The notes beneath the pieces are model-generated. The model made no database searches. It was not told where the DNA came from and saw only the letters and a list, made by a program, of their open reading frames with translations. A program made the translations under genes and the position numbers. Positions 44,261 to 56,445 of a stretch of 64,000 bases of DNA are shown here, piece after piece (the stretch's first letter is position 1; each line of letters opens with the position of its first letter). Origin of the DNA: Alopecurus myosuroides (Eukaryota; Streptophyta; Magnoliopsida; Poales; Poaceae); contig CM054062.1 of NCBI GenBank assembly GCA_028641055.1, positions 141,154,682 to 141,218,681 on the forward strand, read 5' to 3'.

Positions 44261-46137
44261 ATCCTTCTTCTCTTTTGTTTACACAATTATGCTTTAACTG
44301 ATAAATCACGGGCTAAAAGAGTGAATAGAATTTATAGTAACCAAGTTTGGGGCTGGGCACGCTGTTGCCAGCTCTTCTATCAATTTGGATAAGCGGATGT
44401 GCCACTAGTCCAGGTGTGTAAATTCTAATCAACAAGTGAGATAAAGATCGTCTACCTGCGTCCTCATGAGCTAAAACAGGGGCACAAAATAGATATAATT
44501 TTGAAGGTTTTAAAGGTAGCACATGAGAAATTTACTTTGGAGTGGCGGTTAAATACCACATATAGGTAGGTATGGTGGACACGTTTGGAATTTTTTTGGT
44601 TTTTGGACGTTTGATGCACAAGTAGAGCTCATACTCGGTACAGGTGAAGGCTAGCAAAAGACTGGGAGCGACAAATTAAGAGAGCAATAATGGCCATAAT
44701 CATGCGTAGCGACAAAACCTTATTGATCAAAGCATAAATGGTATTACAAGTCAAAAACTAAACGATCATAGAGGCTAAAGGTGACTGGTTTGTAGTCATA
44801 ACATGGTGTAAGCATGCGCCAAGTCAACCAAATAAAGCATTCAAAGGAGAATACCAAAATATTATGCTTTGATATGATAAAAACAACTCATGATTTCTTT
44901 CAATGGCACATTAAGCACTCTCAGATGTTTGATACAAGTCATGCTACATCAATACTTCTAAGCATTAAAATAACATCTAGCATGATATGATAAATTCTAA
45001 GCCATAGTCTAAACAAGCTTCTTTTTGCACCGTTATAAGCATGAAATATTTATTGTTTTCCAACACCAGCACTTTATTTCAACAAAAACTCTCCATATAA
45101 TATATCAATGAAACAAGAGAGTACTACTACTCTACAAGAACCAACAGCTCTGAATAAGAGATGCATGAAAAACAGGAGCTAAAAGGAGTTGCGGTACCTA
45201 GAAAAAAAAATTAAGAATACCGGTATTCATATGAAAAAGCGGAGTGTGTCTCTCGCCCACACAAGAATGCTAGGGTCCAACCAAATTTATTGCAGCAAGG
45301 AAAATAAAATAAAATCAAACAGACACTCCAAGTAAAGTCCATATGATGCGACCGAATAGAAATATAGTATCACTAGAAGTGACCGGATAAGTTGTTGATG
45401 AAGAAGGGGATTCCTTGGGCATCCCCAAGCTTAGACGCTCGAGTCTTCTTGGAATTTGTTGGGATGAACCACGGGGGCATCCCTAAGATTTTTATTTTCA
45501 CTCTTCTTGATCACATTATATCATCCTCTTCTCTTGGTCCTTGAAAACTTCCTTCACACCAAAATGGAAGTAATTCTTAATATAGGGTTAGTGCATAATC
45601 AAAAACTCACATGTTCTGCATGGACCCAAGCATTATCAATACTTTCTAAACATTATCTACAGCCACTGATGTTTTATGGAGCAAAGAAATCCACTCAACA
45701 TAGTAAAAGAGAGAATGCAACGTAAAAAAGGCAGAATCCGTCAAAACCAGAATAGTCTGTAAAGAAGAATTTTTTTCGAGGAACTTACGGTGCTCAAATC
45801 AGAAAATTCAAAACTAGAAAAGGTTTCGTAAATAGCTGAGGATTAAGCACAAAAAAATTCAGGTCGTTTTGATTTTTCTGAAAATTTATACGAATTAAAC
45901 AGTGGACAGAAAAAATTTGTTCCTGCGAAGAAATCCAAATCTAGCACCAACTTTTCACTAGAGACTTTACTTGGCACAACAATTCAAAAAAGTAAAGATA
46001 CAAAGGAGTTGCTACAGAAGTAAACAAGATCTTGACTCAAAGAAAACAGAAGAAAACATTGCAAAAATAAAAACATGGGTTATCTCCCAAGAAGTGCTTT
46101 TCTTTAACGCCTTTCAGCTAGGCACAGAAAGAAAGAA
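44261..46137 (-). mobile_element. 3' non-coding internal region of element C, proximal part
   Basis: 44261-45420 is colinear with 50930-52080 of element D and continues 21117-20418 across the insertion. 45420-46137 carries typical Triticeae Athila-like non-coding sequence ('CATCCCCAAGCTTAGACGC', 'GGGTTATCTCCCAAGAAGTG'). No coding region. Confidence 0.7.
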
Positions 46138-46274
46138 TCAAATGTTTTGAAGTGAAGAAGCATCCAAATTGTAACTTGTTCTAATGATAGAATCAAAAGG
46201 AAACTTCATTATCTTTCTAGGAAACTCTTCCATACCTTTCTTGAGTGGGAATTGATATTTAATATTCCCTTCTC

Positions 46275-46658
46275 TCATATCAATAACAGCACCAACAGTT
46301 CTAAGAAAAGGTCTTTCCAAAACAATAGGATAAGAAGCATTGATTCAATATCCATAACAACAAAATCAACAGGGACAAGGTTATTGTTAACCATAATAAT
46401 AACACCATCAACTCTCCCAAAGGGTTTCTTTTTAGAATTATCAGCAAGATGAACATTCAAATAACAATGCTCTAAAGATGGTAAATCAAGCATATCATAA
46501 TGTTTCTTAGGCATAACAGAGATACTAGCGCCAAGATCACATAAAGCATTACAATCAAAATCTTCTAACTTTCTAGGGATAGAGGCTTCACGTTTTAACT
46601 TTTCTTCTCTAACTTTCATTAGAGCATTAGTAATATGTTTTTTAAAAGCCATATTCAT
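46275..46658 (-). pseudogene. Aspartic protease fragment of element C
   Basis: 127-residue frame with ALCDLGASISVMPKKHYDML, the Athila-type protease active site region with DLG in place of DTG/DSG. It is followed by LADNSKKKPFGRVDGVII. The frame ends early and no RT follows, so it is a remnant. Gag lies just upstream on the minus strand. Confidence 0.75.
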
Positions 46659-46873
46659 AGCACTAGCATTAGGACTTCTAGCTAGCTTTTATAGGAACAT
46701 GATTACTTCAGAAATATTGCAACTATCAAAATCAAAATCATTATTATCAAAAGTAATAGGACCATTGTCTCCTATATCTAGAAAAAATTCAGCACTTTTA
46801 TCAGGAACAGTTTTAGTGGTTTCATGCAATTTTAAACGTTTAGCAGAAGAAATAGAGACATTACCAACACCAA

Positions 46874-48127
46874 TTACTTTACCATTGATAGTAGGAGATT
46901 TATTAGAATGTGAAACTTAAACATTACTAGTTCTGGTAATAGTACAAATTCCAGATATATTATTGTTTCTAGCAATTCATCTTCTCTTTCCCACCTAGCA
47001 TGCAAGTCAGCTAACGTCCTAACATTGTTATCAATTCTCACTTGAATGGCATTCAGAGTTTTGCTTTGTTTAGCATCATGAGGCATAACTTTAATTTTCA
47101 GAAGATCAACATCAAGAGCAAGGCTATCAGCTTTAGAAGCAAGAACATCAATTTTGCTAAACTTTTCCTCAACAGATTTATTAAAAGCAGTTTGTGTACT
47201 GATAAAGTCCTTAAGCATGTTTTCAAGATTAGTGGGTACACTTCTATTGTTGTTGTAGGAATTACCATAGGAATTGACATAACCATTACCATTATCAGAA
47301 GGATATGACCTATAATTGTTGCTACCAAAATTATTCCTATAAGCATTGTTGTTGAAATTATTGTTTTTAATGAAGTTCACATCAACATGCTCTTCTTGAG
47401 CAACCAAAAAGGCTAAAGGAACATTATTTGGATCAACATGAGTTTTACCATTCACAAGCATATATATAATATCATCAAGTCTATCACTCAAAGAAGAGGT
47501 TTCTTCAACAAAATTTACCTTCTTACCTTGTGGAGTTCTCTCAGTGTGTCATTCACAATAATTTATCATCATATCATCAAGAAGCTTTGTTGCAGCACCC
47601 AAAGTGATGGACATAAGGGTTCCTCCAGCAGCTGAATCCATAAGGTTTCTTGAAGAAAAATTCAGACTAGCATAGAAGGTTTGGATGATCATCCAAGTAG
47701 TTAGTCCATGAGTAGGACAATTCTTTACCAAAGATTTCAGTATTTCCCAAGCTTGAGCAACATGCTCATTATCAAATGGTTTAAATTTCATAATGCTACT
47801 TCTTAGAGATATTTTTAGTAGGGGGATAAGATTTTCCAATAAAATAATCTTTACATTTAGTCCAAGAACCATTATTATTTCTAGGAAAAGATAGCAACCA
47901 TTCTTTAGCTCTTCCTCTCAAAGAAAAAGGAACAATTTTAGTTTAATAATATCTCCATATATATCCTTATATTTTTGCATCTCACAAAGTTCAAAAAAAT
48001 TATTATGGTGGGCAGCAACATCATCAGTACTAACACCATAAAATTGCTCTCTCATAACAAAATTTAACATGGCAGACTTAATTTCATAAAAATCAGCATT
48101 AGGAGCAGGTGGAGCAATAGGTGTGCA
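46874..48127 (-). pseudogene. gag pseudogene of element C
   Basis: Three frames: about 48115-47918 (FFELCEMQKYKDIYGDIIKL), 47872-47549 (FDNEHVAQAWEILKSLVKN, LDSAAGGTLMSITLGAATKLL) and 47491-46874 (Asn/Tyr-rich linker, then a possible coiled coil around SKADSLALDVDLLKIK). Frameshifts separate them. The start of gag is missing, because at about 48128 the sequence joins directly to LTR. The frames carry the Gag signature of Athila-like Triticeae elements. Confidence 0.78.
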
Positions 48128-48556
48128 AATAAAAGAAATCACTTCTGAAGGTTGTTGGCAGCTGATGTTGGCAGGGCGCACTACCAGGCTCAGCAGCAAC
48201 GTGGAATCTGCACACAACACAACCAAGATACTTTGCCCCAACGAAACAGTGAGGTTGTCAATCTCACCGGTTTTGGTGAAAGCAAGGGATTAGACGTATA
48301 GTGTGAAAAATTGTATTTGTTTGCAGTGAAAGAAAAGAGAACAATGATTGCAGTAAAAAAGAACAGTGCTTGCAGTTGGTTGTATTATCAGTGTAAAAGA
48401 ATGGACCGGGGTCCACAGTTCACTAGTGGTGTCTCTCCATAAAAGATAGATAACATGCTGGGTAAACAAATTACAGTTGGACAATTGACAGAAATAAACG
48501 TTGCACCGTAGTGCATATGCAAAACATGATGATTACTATGAGATTCATGCGGGCAT
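48128..48556 (-). repeat. 5' LTR fragment of element C
   Basis: Matches 18885-19335 of the 3' LTR closely ('AGGTTGTTGGCAGCTGATGT', 'GTGAGGTTGTCAATCTCA'). It is truncated at 48128, where it is fused to gag at a shared 'aaagaaatcac', and at 48556, where element D starts. Confidence 0.7.
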
Positions 48557-48561
48557 TATGG

Positions 48562-50119
48562 TGGCTAACGTTGGTAAACCCCAAGATAAAGGTTGTGAAG
48601 AGTGGAGCGGCAAGTTTTCTCTCAGAAAAGAAACCAAGGTTGAGTCGACCAGTAGGAGGACAAGCAATCTCTGAAGGTTGATGCAGCTGAGACGGCAGGG
48701 CGCACTACCGGTTCAGCAACAACATGGAACCTACACAAGACAATCAAATCACTTTGCCCCAACGTAGCAGTGAGGTTGTCAATCTCACCGGTTTTGCTGA
48801 ACACAAAGAGGTTAAATTTATGATGTGGAAAACAGTAGGAACAATATGAAAGCGGTAGGTGTTTTATCAGTATGAGGAAAATGGATCGGGGTCCACAGTT
48901 CACTAGTGGTGTCTCTCTGTGAAATATAAATAATAGGTGTGGTGAACAAATTATAGCTAGGCAATTGACAGAAATGAAGGCTGCATCGTAGTTCATATGC
49001 AAGACATAAAGATTACTATGCGATTCATGCGGGCATTACAACAAAATACATAGACCGTCATCCAACTGCATCTATGTCTGATAATCCACCCTCCGAATAT
49101 CATCCGAACAAACGTTGGGTATTAAGTTGCTAGCAACAGATTATCGTCGTAAGCAAAGTGTGTAATGTAAACAATGTAAAATAGGTAAACACCGTTGTTT
49201 TCTCCCTAATGTCAACAACACATCCTCCATCCGACACGTTTCTGTCACTCGAGCATAGATGCAGAGGAGGCATGAACCCACTATCGAGCATAAATACTCC
49301 CTCTTAGAGTTACTAGCATCTACTTGGCTAGAGCATCTACTAATAACGGAGAGCATGCAAGATCATACATAACATAAGCATGAAGATAACATGATAGATT
49401 GATAATCAGATGACATAGCATTCAACAATCATCAGATCCCAGCAAACACAACATGTAGCATTACATAAAGATGATCTCGATCATGTGAGGCAGCTCACGA
49501 GATCTAAACATGAGGTACGATGTGGAGAGAACAACCATCTAGCTACTGCTATGGACCCGAAGTCTAGGGATGAACTACTCGCGCGTCAATTCGAAGGAGG
49601 GCATGGTGGTGTAGACCTCTCCGGTGTTGAATTCCCCTCCCGGCAGGGTGCCGGGGAGAGCTCCAGAACCCTCCTGATCTCGGGATGACGATGACGACGG
49701 CCTCGGGTGTTTTTCGGGAGGAAGTGGTATATATTTAGGGTTTACGTCTCGGGGGGTATAAATAGGCGAAAGAGCAAAGGCGGTGGAGGCCAGGGGCCCG
49801 ACGCCACCCCATGGTGCCGCTAGGGGCGCACCGCCCTATGGTGTGGGCCCCCTGAGGCCCCCCTCCGGGTCTCTTCGGGACTCCGTGGAACGTTCGGGAA
49901 TTCTAAGACTTCCGGGCTTCGAATTTTCCAATTCCGAGAATATTTCTAGAACAACTTTTCTAAAACTAAAAACAGCAAAAAACAAGGAACTGGCTCTGTG
50001 GCATCTTGTCAATAGGTTAGTCTGGAAAATCGATAAAAATGACATAAAGTTTATAGCAAACATGTGAGAAACAATAAGAAAACAACATGGAACATCAGAA
50101 ATTAAGGATACGTTTATCA
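48562..50119 (-). repeat. 3' LTR of element D
   Basis: Minus strand TGATAAACGTATCC at 50119 to ACGTTAGCCA at 48562, 1,558 bp. It is less similar to the 48128-48556 fragment than that fragment is to 18885-19335, supporting two different elements. Confidence 0.75.
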
Positions 50120-52201
50120 CATATAAACATCCCCAAGCTTAGTTCCTACTCGTCCTCGAGTAGGTGAACGGTAAAAACTCATAATTTCTGAAGTGACATG
50201 CTACCAACATAAACTTGATCATCAATAATGTAAAAGCATAAGTAAGCTGAGCTCATAGAACTTTAACACAAGCATGATAAATAGAACTTTAATAATAAAT
50301 CATAGCAATCACCTTGCATCATGAGAAGTAACACAAATAAACGATCATGAATAAAAATGCAACAAAAGATATAAGTTTGTTTCAAGTATAGAGAAAACAT
50401 GTCAAAGTGATATTTCGCTAGTCCTTGAGAGTGGGGCAAAACATAAATGCCAGGAGACCTTCAAAGTTCATGAGGAAGACTAGAACAAATATTAGAGAAC
50501 AAGCAATAACACATCATGAATCAATTACTAATGTTTCTGGGACAAATGCACATAAAAATCAGAATGGCAACTATGCTCTCTCAACCGTGCATAAAGTTAG
50601 AAGATGGAGACTCAACATAAAAGTAAAAGAAAGGCCCTTTACAGAGGGAGCATGGATCAACTCATGTGCTAGAGCTTTTATTTTATTAAACAGAGGTATA
50701 AAAAGCTTGACACTCCTCCCAACCATCTTACACAAACCATGGTTAACCGAATCCTCGGGTGCCTGCCAACAATCACATATCGTGGATGAGTATCTATATT
50801 TTAAGAGAGTTGTATACTTATGTCAACGAATGGTAAACAGAAAATACAGTACGTCACAAGCCAACTAGACTTCACAAGAGCGGCTCCCATAGAAGGACGC
50901 GTCTGGGTAGAAGGTCATCATCTTTCTCTTTTGTTTACACAATTATGCATTGACTAATGAATCAAGGGCAAAAATAGTGAAGAGAATTTGTTGTTATTAA
51001 TTTGGGTCCGGGCACCCCGCTGCCAGCTCTTCTATCATTGGATAAGCGGATGAAGCCACTAGTCCAGAGTGTGAAAGTCCAATCAACAAGTGAGATAAAG
51101 ATTCTCTATTTACGTCCTCATGAGCTAAAACAAGAGCACAAAACAAGAGTAATTTTGAAAGTTTTAAAGGTAACACATGAGAAATTCACTTTGGAGTGGC
51201 GGTTAAATACCACATGTAGGTAGGTATGGTGGACACAATGGGAAAACTTTGGTTTTTGGGAGTTGGATGCACGAGTAGAGCTCATACTCAGTACAGGTGG
51301 AGGCTAGCAAAAGAGTGGGAGCGACAAATCAAGAGAGCATAAGAGCCATAATCATGCATAGGGATATAAACATTATTAATCAAAGCATAAGTGGTACCAC
51401 AAGTTCAAAAACTAAATGATCATGGAGGATATAAGTGACTGGTTCATAGTCATAAACATGACGTGAGCATGCGCCAAGTCAACCAAATAAAACATTCAAA
51501 GGAGAACACTACAAATTTATGCTTCAATATGACAAGAACAACTCATGATTCTTTCAATGGCACATTAAACACTCTCAGCTATTTGAGGCTAATCATGCTA
51601 CTAAATAACCGCAAGTCTTTAGAATTAAAATAACATATAGCTTGATATGAAAAAGTCTAGCCACAGTCTATCCAAGCTTCTACTTGCACCGTTATAAATT
51701 CTACTACAAGCAACAACTTTTTTTCCAACAAGCACCATACCAAACATGATTTAAGAAAAACTCTCTAAATGCTACAGCAAGCAAACATGAGAGTACTCAC
51801 ATAACACTACTAAAACTAACAGCTCTAAACAAGATATGCGATGAAAACAAGAGCTAAACAGGAATTTTGCAGCAGCTAGAAGAAAAACTAAGAATAGTAG
51901 CATAGAAAGTATTCAAACGCGGAGCGTGTCTCTCTCCCAAACAAAGAATGCTAGGGTCCAACTATATTATTTCAGCAAGGAAAACAAAAGAAAAAAAAAC
52001 AGACGCTCCAAGTAAACTTCATATGATGTGACCGCATAAAAATATAGTTTCACTAGAAGTGACCTGATAGATTGTTGTTGAAGAAGGGGATGCCTTGGGC
52101 ATCCCCAAGCTTAGATGCTTGCTGCTTGTGATGGCGTCTTGACGGGGAGACTTCTTGATGATGATGAATTTTAAGTCCCCGGCAATGGCGCCAGAAATTC
52201 T
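50120..52201 (-). mobile_element. Internal non-coding region of element D
   Basis: Includes the primer site and 3' non-coding sequence colinear with element C. The longest plus-strand frame here (50425-50868) has no recognisable domain and is taken as chance. Confidence 0.7.
52176..52193 (-). other. Primer binding site, tRNA-Asp type (element D)
   Basis: Minus strand TGGCGCCATTGCCGGGGA, eight bases after the LTR end at 52202, with one mismatch to the recalled tRNA-Asp complement. Confidence 0.8.
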
Positions 52202-53692
52202 TGATGCATACGTTGATGGTGTGTTGGGAACCCCAAGAGGAGGTTGTGATGAGTGCAACGGTAAAAATTTCCCTAAATTAAGAACCAAGGTTATCAATCC
52301 AGTAGGAGAAAGAGGATCTTCAGAAGGTTGATGCCACTGACGGTGGTGATGGCGCCTCACCGGTGTTAGCAACAACGCGGAACCTGCACACAACACAACC
52401 AAAATACTTTGTCCCAACGGTACAGTGAGGTTGTCAATCTCACCGGTCTTGCTGAAAACAAAGATTAGACGTATAGTGTGGAAAATAGTGTATTCTTGCA
52501 GTAAGTAAAGAAAAAACATGGAATTGTAGTGGTTTGTTTAACAGTGTAGGAAGGTGGACCGGGGTTCATAGGTTCACTAGTGGTGTCTCTCCATATAAGA
52601 TAGCATGCTGGGTGAACAAATTACAGCTAGGCAATTGACAAATAGAGGTTGAACCGTAGTGCACGTTCATGACATCATGACTACTATGATATTTAGTGTG
52701 GGAATTACAACAATATAAATAGACTGTAATCCAGCTGCATCTACGACTAATAATCCACCCTCAGGTTATTATCCGAACCCCCTTAGGTATTAAGTTGCAA
52801 GCAACAGATAATCGCATTAAGCAATGTGTGTAATGTAAGAAATGATTCTACACGCGGGCACTCACACCGCAGTTTTCTCCCTAGTGGCAACATCACATCC
52901 TCCCCCGTCACGTTTCTGTCACTCGAGCATAGGCGAAAAGGAGGCATGCACCCAACTATCGAGCATAAATTCTCCCTCTTGGAGTCACTAGTAACTACTT
53001 GGCCAGAGCAACCACTAGCAACGGAAAGCATGCAAGATCAAAAATAACATATGCAATAAATACTATAATCAACTTGGCATAATTTCAATATTCACCGGAC
53101 CCCTGCAAACATACCACATAGAATTACATAAGAACAATCTCTCGATCATGTTAGAAACCTCACGAGATCTAAACATTGAGGCATAGGAGGATAAGACAAC
53201 TATCTAGCTACTGCTATGGACCCGTAGTCCAAGGATGAACTACTAACACATCACTCCAGAGGAATGCATGGTGACGAAGAGGACTCCGGTGATGATATCC
53301 TCTCCAGAAGGGTGCCAGGAGACAGCTTCAGAACCCCCCTGATCTAGGGTTGACGACAACGGCGTCTGCGGAACTTTTCGGGGATTTTTTATCAGGTGCC
53401 TAGGCTTTTCCTTCAAAGGGGAATAAATAGGCGAAAGGGCAAAGGCGGTGGAGCCCTGGGGGCCCCACACCACCCCCGGCGCGGCCAAGGTGTGGGGGGC
53501 GCGCCACCCTATGGTGTGGGCCCCCTGAGGCCCCCCTTCGGGTCTCTTTGGGACTCCGTGGAACCTTCAGGAATTCTAAGACTTCCAGGCTTTGAATTTT
53601 ACAATTTCGAGAATTTTTCAGAACAACTTTTTTGAAACTAAAAACAACAGAAAACAGGGAACTGGCTCTGTGGCATCTTGTCAATAGGCTAG
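52202..53692 (-). repeat. 5' LTR of element D (5' end deleted)
   Basis: Ends ACGTATGCATCA (minus) at 52202. At about 53689-53697 the LTR passes into internal sequence at a shared CTAGTCC, so the LTR start is lost. Confidence 0.75.
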
Positions 53693-54013
53693 TCCTTAAG
53701 AGTGGGGCAAAACATAAATGCCAGGACACCTTCAAAGTTCATGAGGAAGACTAGAACAAATAATTTGAGAACAATCAATAACACATCATGAATCAATTAA
53801 TAATGTTTCTGGGACAAATGCACATAAAACTCAGAATGGCAAAAATGCTCTCTGAACTATGCATAAAGTTAGAATATGGAGACTCAACATAAAATTAAAA
53901 GAAATGCCCTTCACAGAGGGAGGCAGGGATCACTCAGGTGCTAGAGCTTTTATTTTATTAAACAGATGTATTAAAAGTTTGACACTCCTCCCATCCATCT
54001 TTCACAAACCATG
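53693..54013 (-). mobile_element. Duplicated Athila-like 3' internal segment
   Basis: Colinear with 50425-50745 of element D, in the same orientation. It is cut at 54013 (ACAAACCATG) by the Copia element; the uninterrupted paralogue reads ACAAACCATGGTTAACC. Confidence 0.75.
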
Positions 54014-54173
54014 TGAAAGTGCATTTCGTTTTCCCATTGTTTTGTGTGTTAGTTAATAATACTAAGTACATTATTTATCGAGGTGTTAAGCGTGCAGGTG
54101 TTATACTTAACATCGGCATCGATCACCAAAAAGTCGGTGAAGTTTGGCCTCAGAGTTTTGGGACAGAACCCAG

Positions 54174-54584
54174 CCGGATTATTCGGACCGGATTTTTCAT
54201 CCTGGACCGGATATTCCGGGTACTGCGCAAAATGGCTAAGGACTGGAAGTTTTGCGTACTGGAGTCAACCGGATTATTCGGACCGGATTTTTCATATCGG
54301 ATCGGATATTCCGGGTGTTGATGAAGGAGCGCGAAAACGGCTAAGGACTGGAAGTTTGGCGTACTGGAGTCAACCGGATTATTCGGACCGGATTTTTCAT
54401 ATCAGACCGGATATTCCGGGTGTTGATGAAGGAGCGCAAAAATGGCTAAGTACTGGAAGTTTTGCGTACTGGAGTCAACCGGATTATTCGGACCGGATTT
54501 TTCATATTGGACCGGATATTCCGGTTGTTGATGAAGGAGCGCAAAAAATGGCTAAGGACTGGAAGTTTGGGGTACTGGAGTGAA
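54174..54584. repeat. ~105-bp tandem array in Copia LTR, four copies
   Basis: Units begin CCGGATTATTCGGACCGG at 54174, 54269, 54374 and 54479, with spacings 95, 105 and 105, and a diverged partial unit starts at 54585. Each unit has CCGGATATTCCGG near-palindromes. Two more CCGGATATTCCGG copies stand between the array and the TATA box (about 54662 and 54691). Confidence 0.9.
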
Positions 54585-54741
54585 CCGGATTATTTGAACC
54601 AGATTATTCTAGAGCAGCCGGATAATCCGGTTCAGATCTGCAGGACTGCGTGGAGCAAGCTGACCGGATATTCCGGTCCAAACTTGGACCGGATATTCCG
54701 GTCCCCTTTTTCCTGCACAACGACTAGTTGTGAGGAGCGGC

Positions 54742-54749
54742 TATAAATA
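54742..54749 (+). promoter_or_regulatory. TATA box of Copia LTR
   Basis: GGCTATAAATACCCC followed by a CT-rich leader. It lies about 160 bp downstream of the tandem array. Confidence 0.7.
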
Positions 54750-55447
54750 CCCCTCCTCTTCTTCCCCAAGATCCAGTTCTTCCCCTTAGCATTTATGAGC
54801 ATTTAAGAACTCACCAAATCTCTCATTACTCCCAATCCCTCCACCCAATCTTGAAGATCTTTGGAGGATTGAAGGAGAAGGCCCCGATCTACATCTTCAC
54901 CGAGCGTTCTTCATTTCCCCCTCTCTAGCTTGAGGGATCTAGCCTAGGGTTTCCTCTTGTGGAGAACCTAGGCATCTTGATACTTGTTGGTGATTCAAGA
55001 AGAGTTGGGAGCCCCCAATTTAGTTGTGGGTGTGTGCCCCAAGTTGTTTGTAAAGGATTCGATCCCCGCCTCAAAGGGGTTCAATAGTGGAAGGTGAACT
55101 AGGCCTTTGTGGCGGAGTTCATCGGAGAATAGGGTGAGGCCTTAGTGGCGTTGAGTAGGCCTTTGTGGCGAGCTCACACCCCTCCAACGAGACGTACTCC
55201 CTTAAAAAGGAGGAACTCGGAAATACATCGTGTCTCCGTGTGCTTCCATCGGTTACCTCCTTCCTCCCTCTCTTTACTTACTCGTACTTGTTGCATTAAT
55301 TGCTTTCCTTGTCATATAGGTAAATTCACCACTAGTTGCACTATCTAGAGAATTTACCTTCTTGTCAAGCCTAAAATTTAAGAAAAATTAAAATTGGCCG
55401 TAGCACCTATTCACCCCCCCTCTAGGTGCCCATACTTTGCTTTCAAT

Positions 55448-55459
55448 TGGTATCAGAGC
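55448..55459 (+). other. Primer binding site, initiator Met tRNA (Copia)
   Basis: TGGTATCAGAGC, two bases after the LTR; the standard Copia primer site. Confidence 0.88.
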
Positions 55460-55500
55460 CTCATCTCTTCTATTGGGCTTAACCGCCTAAGAGTTTAAGT

Positions 55501-56423
55501 ATGGGAGATGAGTTGGTTGACGCTCCGTCCGATGGCAATGTGACCATGGATGATCTCAATGCTTTGAGAGAATCATTGACCTCATCCATAGACACTAAAT
55601 TTGATGAGTTGCGTCAACTCATGACAACACTCCTCAAAGCCAAAGGACCAGAGGTGGTCGACTCATCCCTTCCGGAAGAACCGGAGGGTGCCAAGAAAGG
55701 GGTTGATGGTGAACCACTTAAAACTGCTTTCGCCGAACAATCCGCTAAGAAGGGTGCGGGTGATAAGGAAGAATATCACGCCGTTGAAGGCCGATATTCC
55801 CCCGATCCCCCATCCCTTTTCCCCATATAATCCCTAGAGGAGATCCACCTAAAATTGATGCATATTATTTTCGTGAATGGCAATACTACATGGAGACTCA
55901 CTTGAACTCTTCTTGTATAGATCTTTGGAGAATCACTCGGGACGGATACAAGCCATTTGATCCCAAGAATCTCACAAGAAGAGAGGTCGTAGATTGCCAA
56001 CTCAACTACACCGCCTTGTCCATCCTTCATCAAGTCGTGGGCCCCAACCACATGCCGCATCTTCAACACTTCTCCACCGCCAAAGAAACATGGGATGCTC
56101 TTGTCATCATGTTTGTTGGGAATGAGAGCATGCAAAGAAATCGATATGATGCCTTGACCAATGAGGCCGAAGGGTTCTTCATGCGTGATGGGGAAGATCA
56201 TGTTTACATGTATCGAAGACTTAAAACTCTTGCCACCGCCTTCTCTAGTGCGGGTGCAACATATATTGATGATGCTTGGATCAAGAGGAAGTACATGATT
56301 GCCGTGATGCCGTTTGAGGGCACGGACTTGAAGAGCATTCAAGGAAGACATGATTTCTCCTCCATGACCTCAACTCAAGTGATGCAAGAATTGTGCTCCT
56401 ACAAAGTGCAAGAATGCTCTTGA
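55501..56423 (+). pseudogene. Copia Gag, N-terminal part (frameshifted)
   Basis: ATG 55501 (MGDELVDAPSDG) leads a short coiled-coil region and stops at 55830. The next frame, open from about 55845 to the TGA at 56423, carries the Gag core: WRITRDGYKPFD, FSTAKETWDALVIMF, MYRRLKTLATAF. This resembles the UBN2/Copia Gag family. Two frame breaks separate it from the next segment, so this copy cannot make full Gag. Confidence 0.82.
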
Positions 56424-56445
56424 CAACTGTGCTAGAGCCATTGGA

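Larger units (their letters stand above)
18795..48556 (-). mobile_element. Athila-like Gypsy element C (minus strand), split by the Tat-like nest
   Basis: Reading the minus strand: truncated 5' LTR (48556-48128), gag (about 48127-46874), protease (46658-46275), long 3' non-coding region (46137-44261, then 21117-20418) and 3' LTR (20417-18795). The gap 21118-44260 is a later insertion with its own target duplication ATCCT. RT, RNase H and integrase are absent. The 5' LTR end, primer site and start of gag are deleted. Protease of DLGASISVMP type and the gag sequence point to the Athila lineage (family knowledge). Confidence 0.75.
48562..53692 (-). mobile_element. Coding-deficient Athila-like element D (minus strand)
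   Basis: 3' LTR 48562-50119, internal 50120-52201, primer site 52176-52193, and 5' LTR 52202-53692 with its first ~100 bases missing. The internal region is only 2.1 kb and goes from the primer site straight into the 3' non-coding sequence, with no gag or pol. It is related to element C in LTR and 3' region and could only have moved with proteins from a relative. Confidence 0.78.
54014..55445 (+). repeat. 5' LTR of Copia element E
   Basis: TGAAAGTGC at 54014 to TGCTTTCA at 55445; TGAAA/TTTCA terminal inversion, 1,432 bp. Contains a tandem array and a TATA box. Confidence 0.82.

Noticed and set aside
50425..50868. 147-codon plus-strand frame in element D
   Set aside because: The colinear region of element C and the segment at 53693-54013 do not keep it as a coding frame.
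54083..54583. 166-codon open frame with repeated SDRIFHIGPDIPGVDEG-like peptides
   Set aside because: It arises because the 105-bp tandem unit is a multiple of three. It lies upstream of the LTR TATA box and has no domain.
54174..54584. Possible CRISPR-like array
   Set aside because: Units are contiguous tandem copies with no distinct spacers, in a plant LTR.
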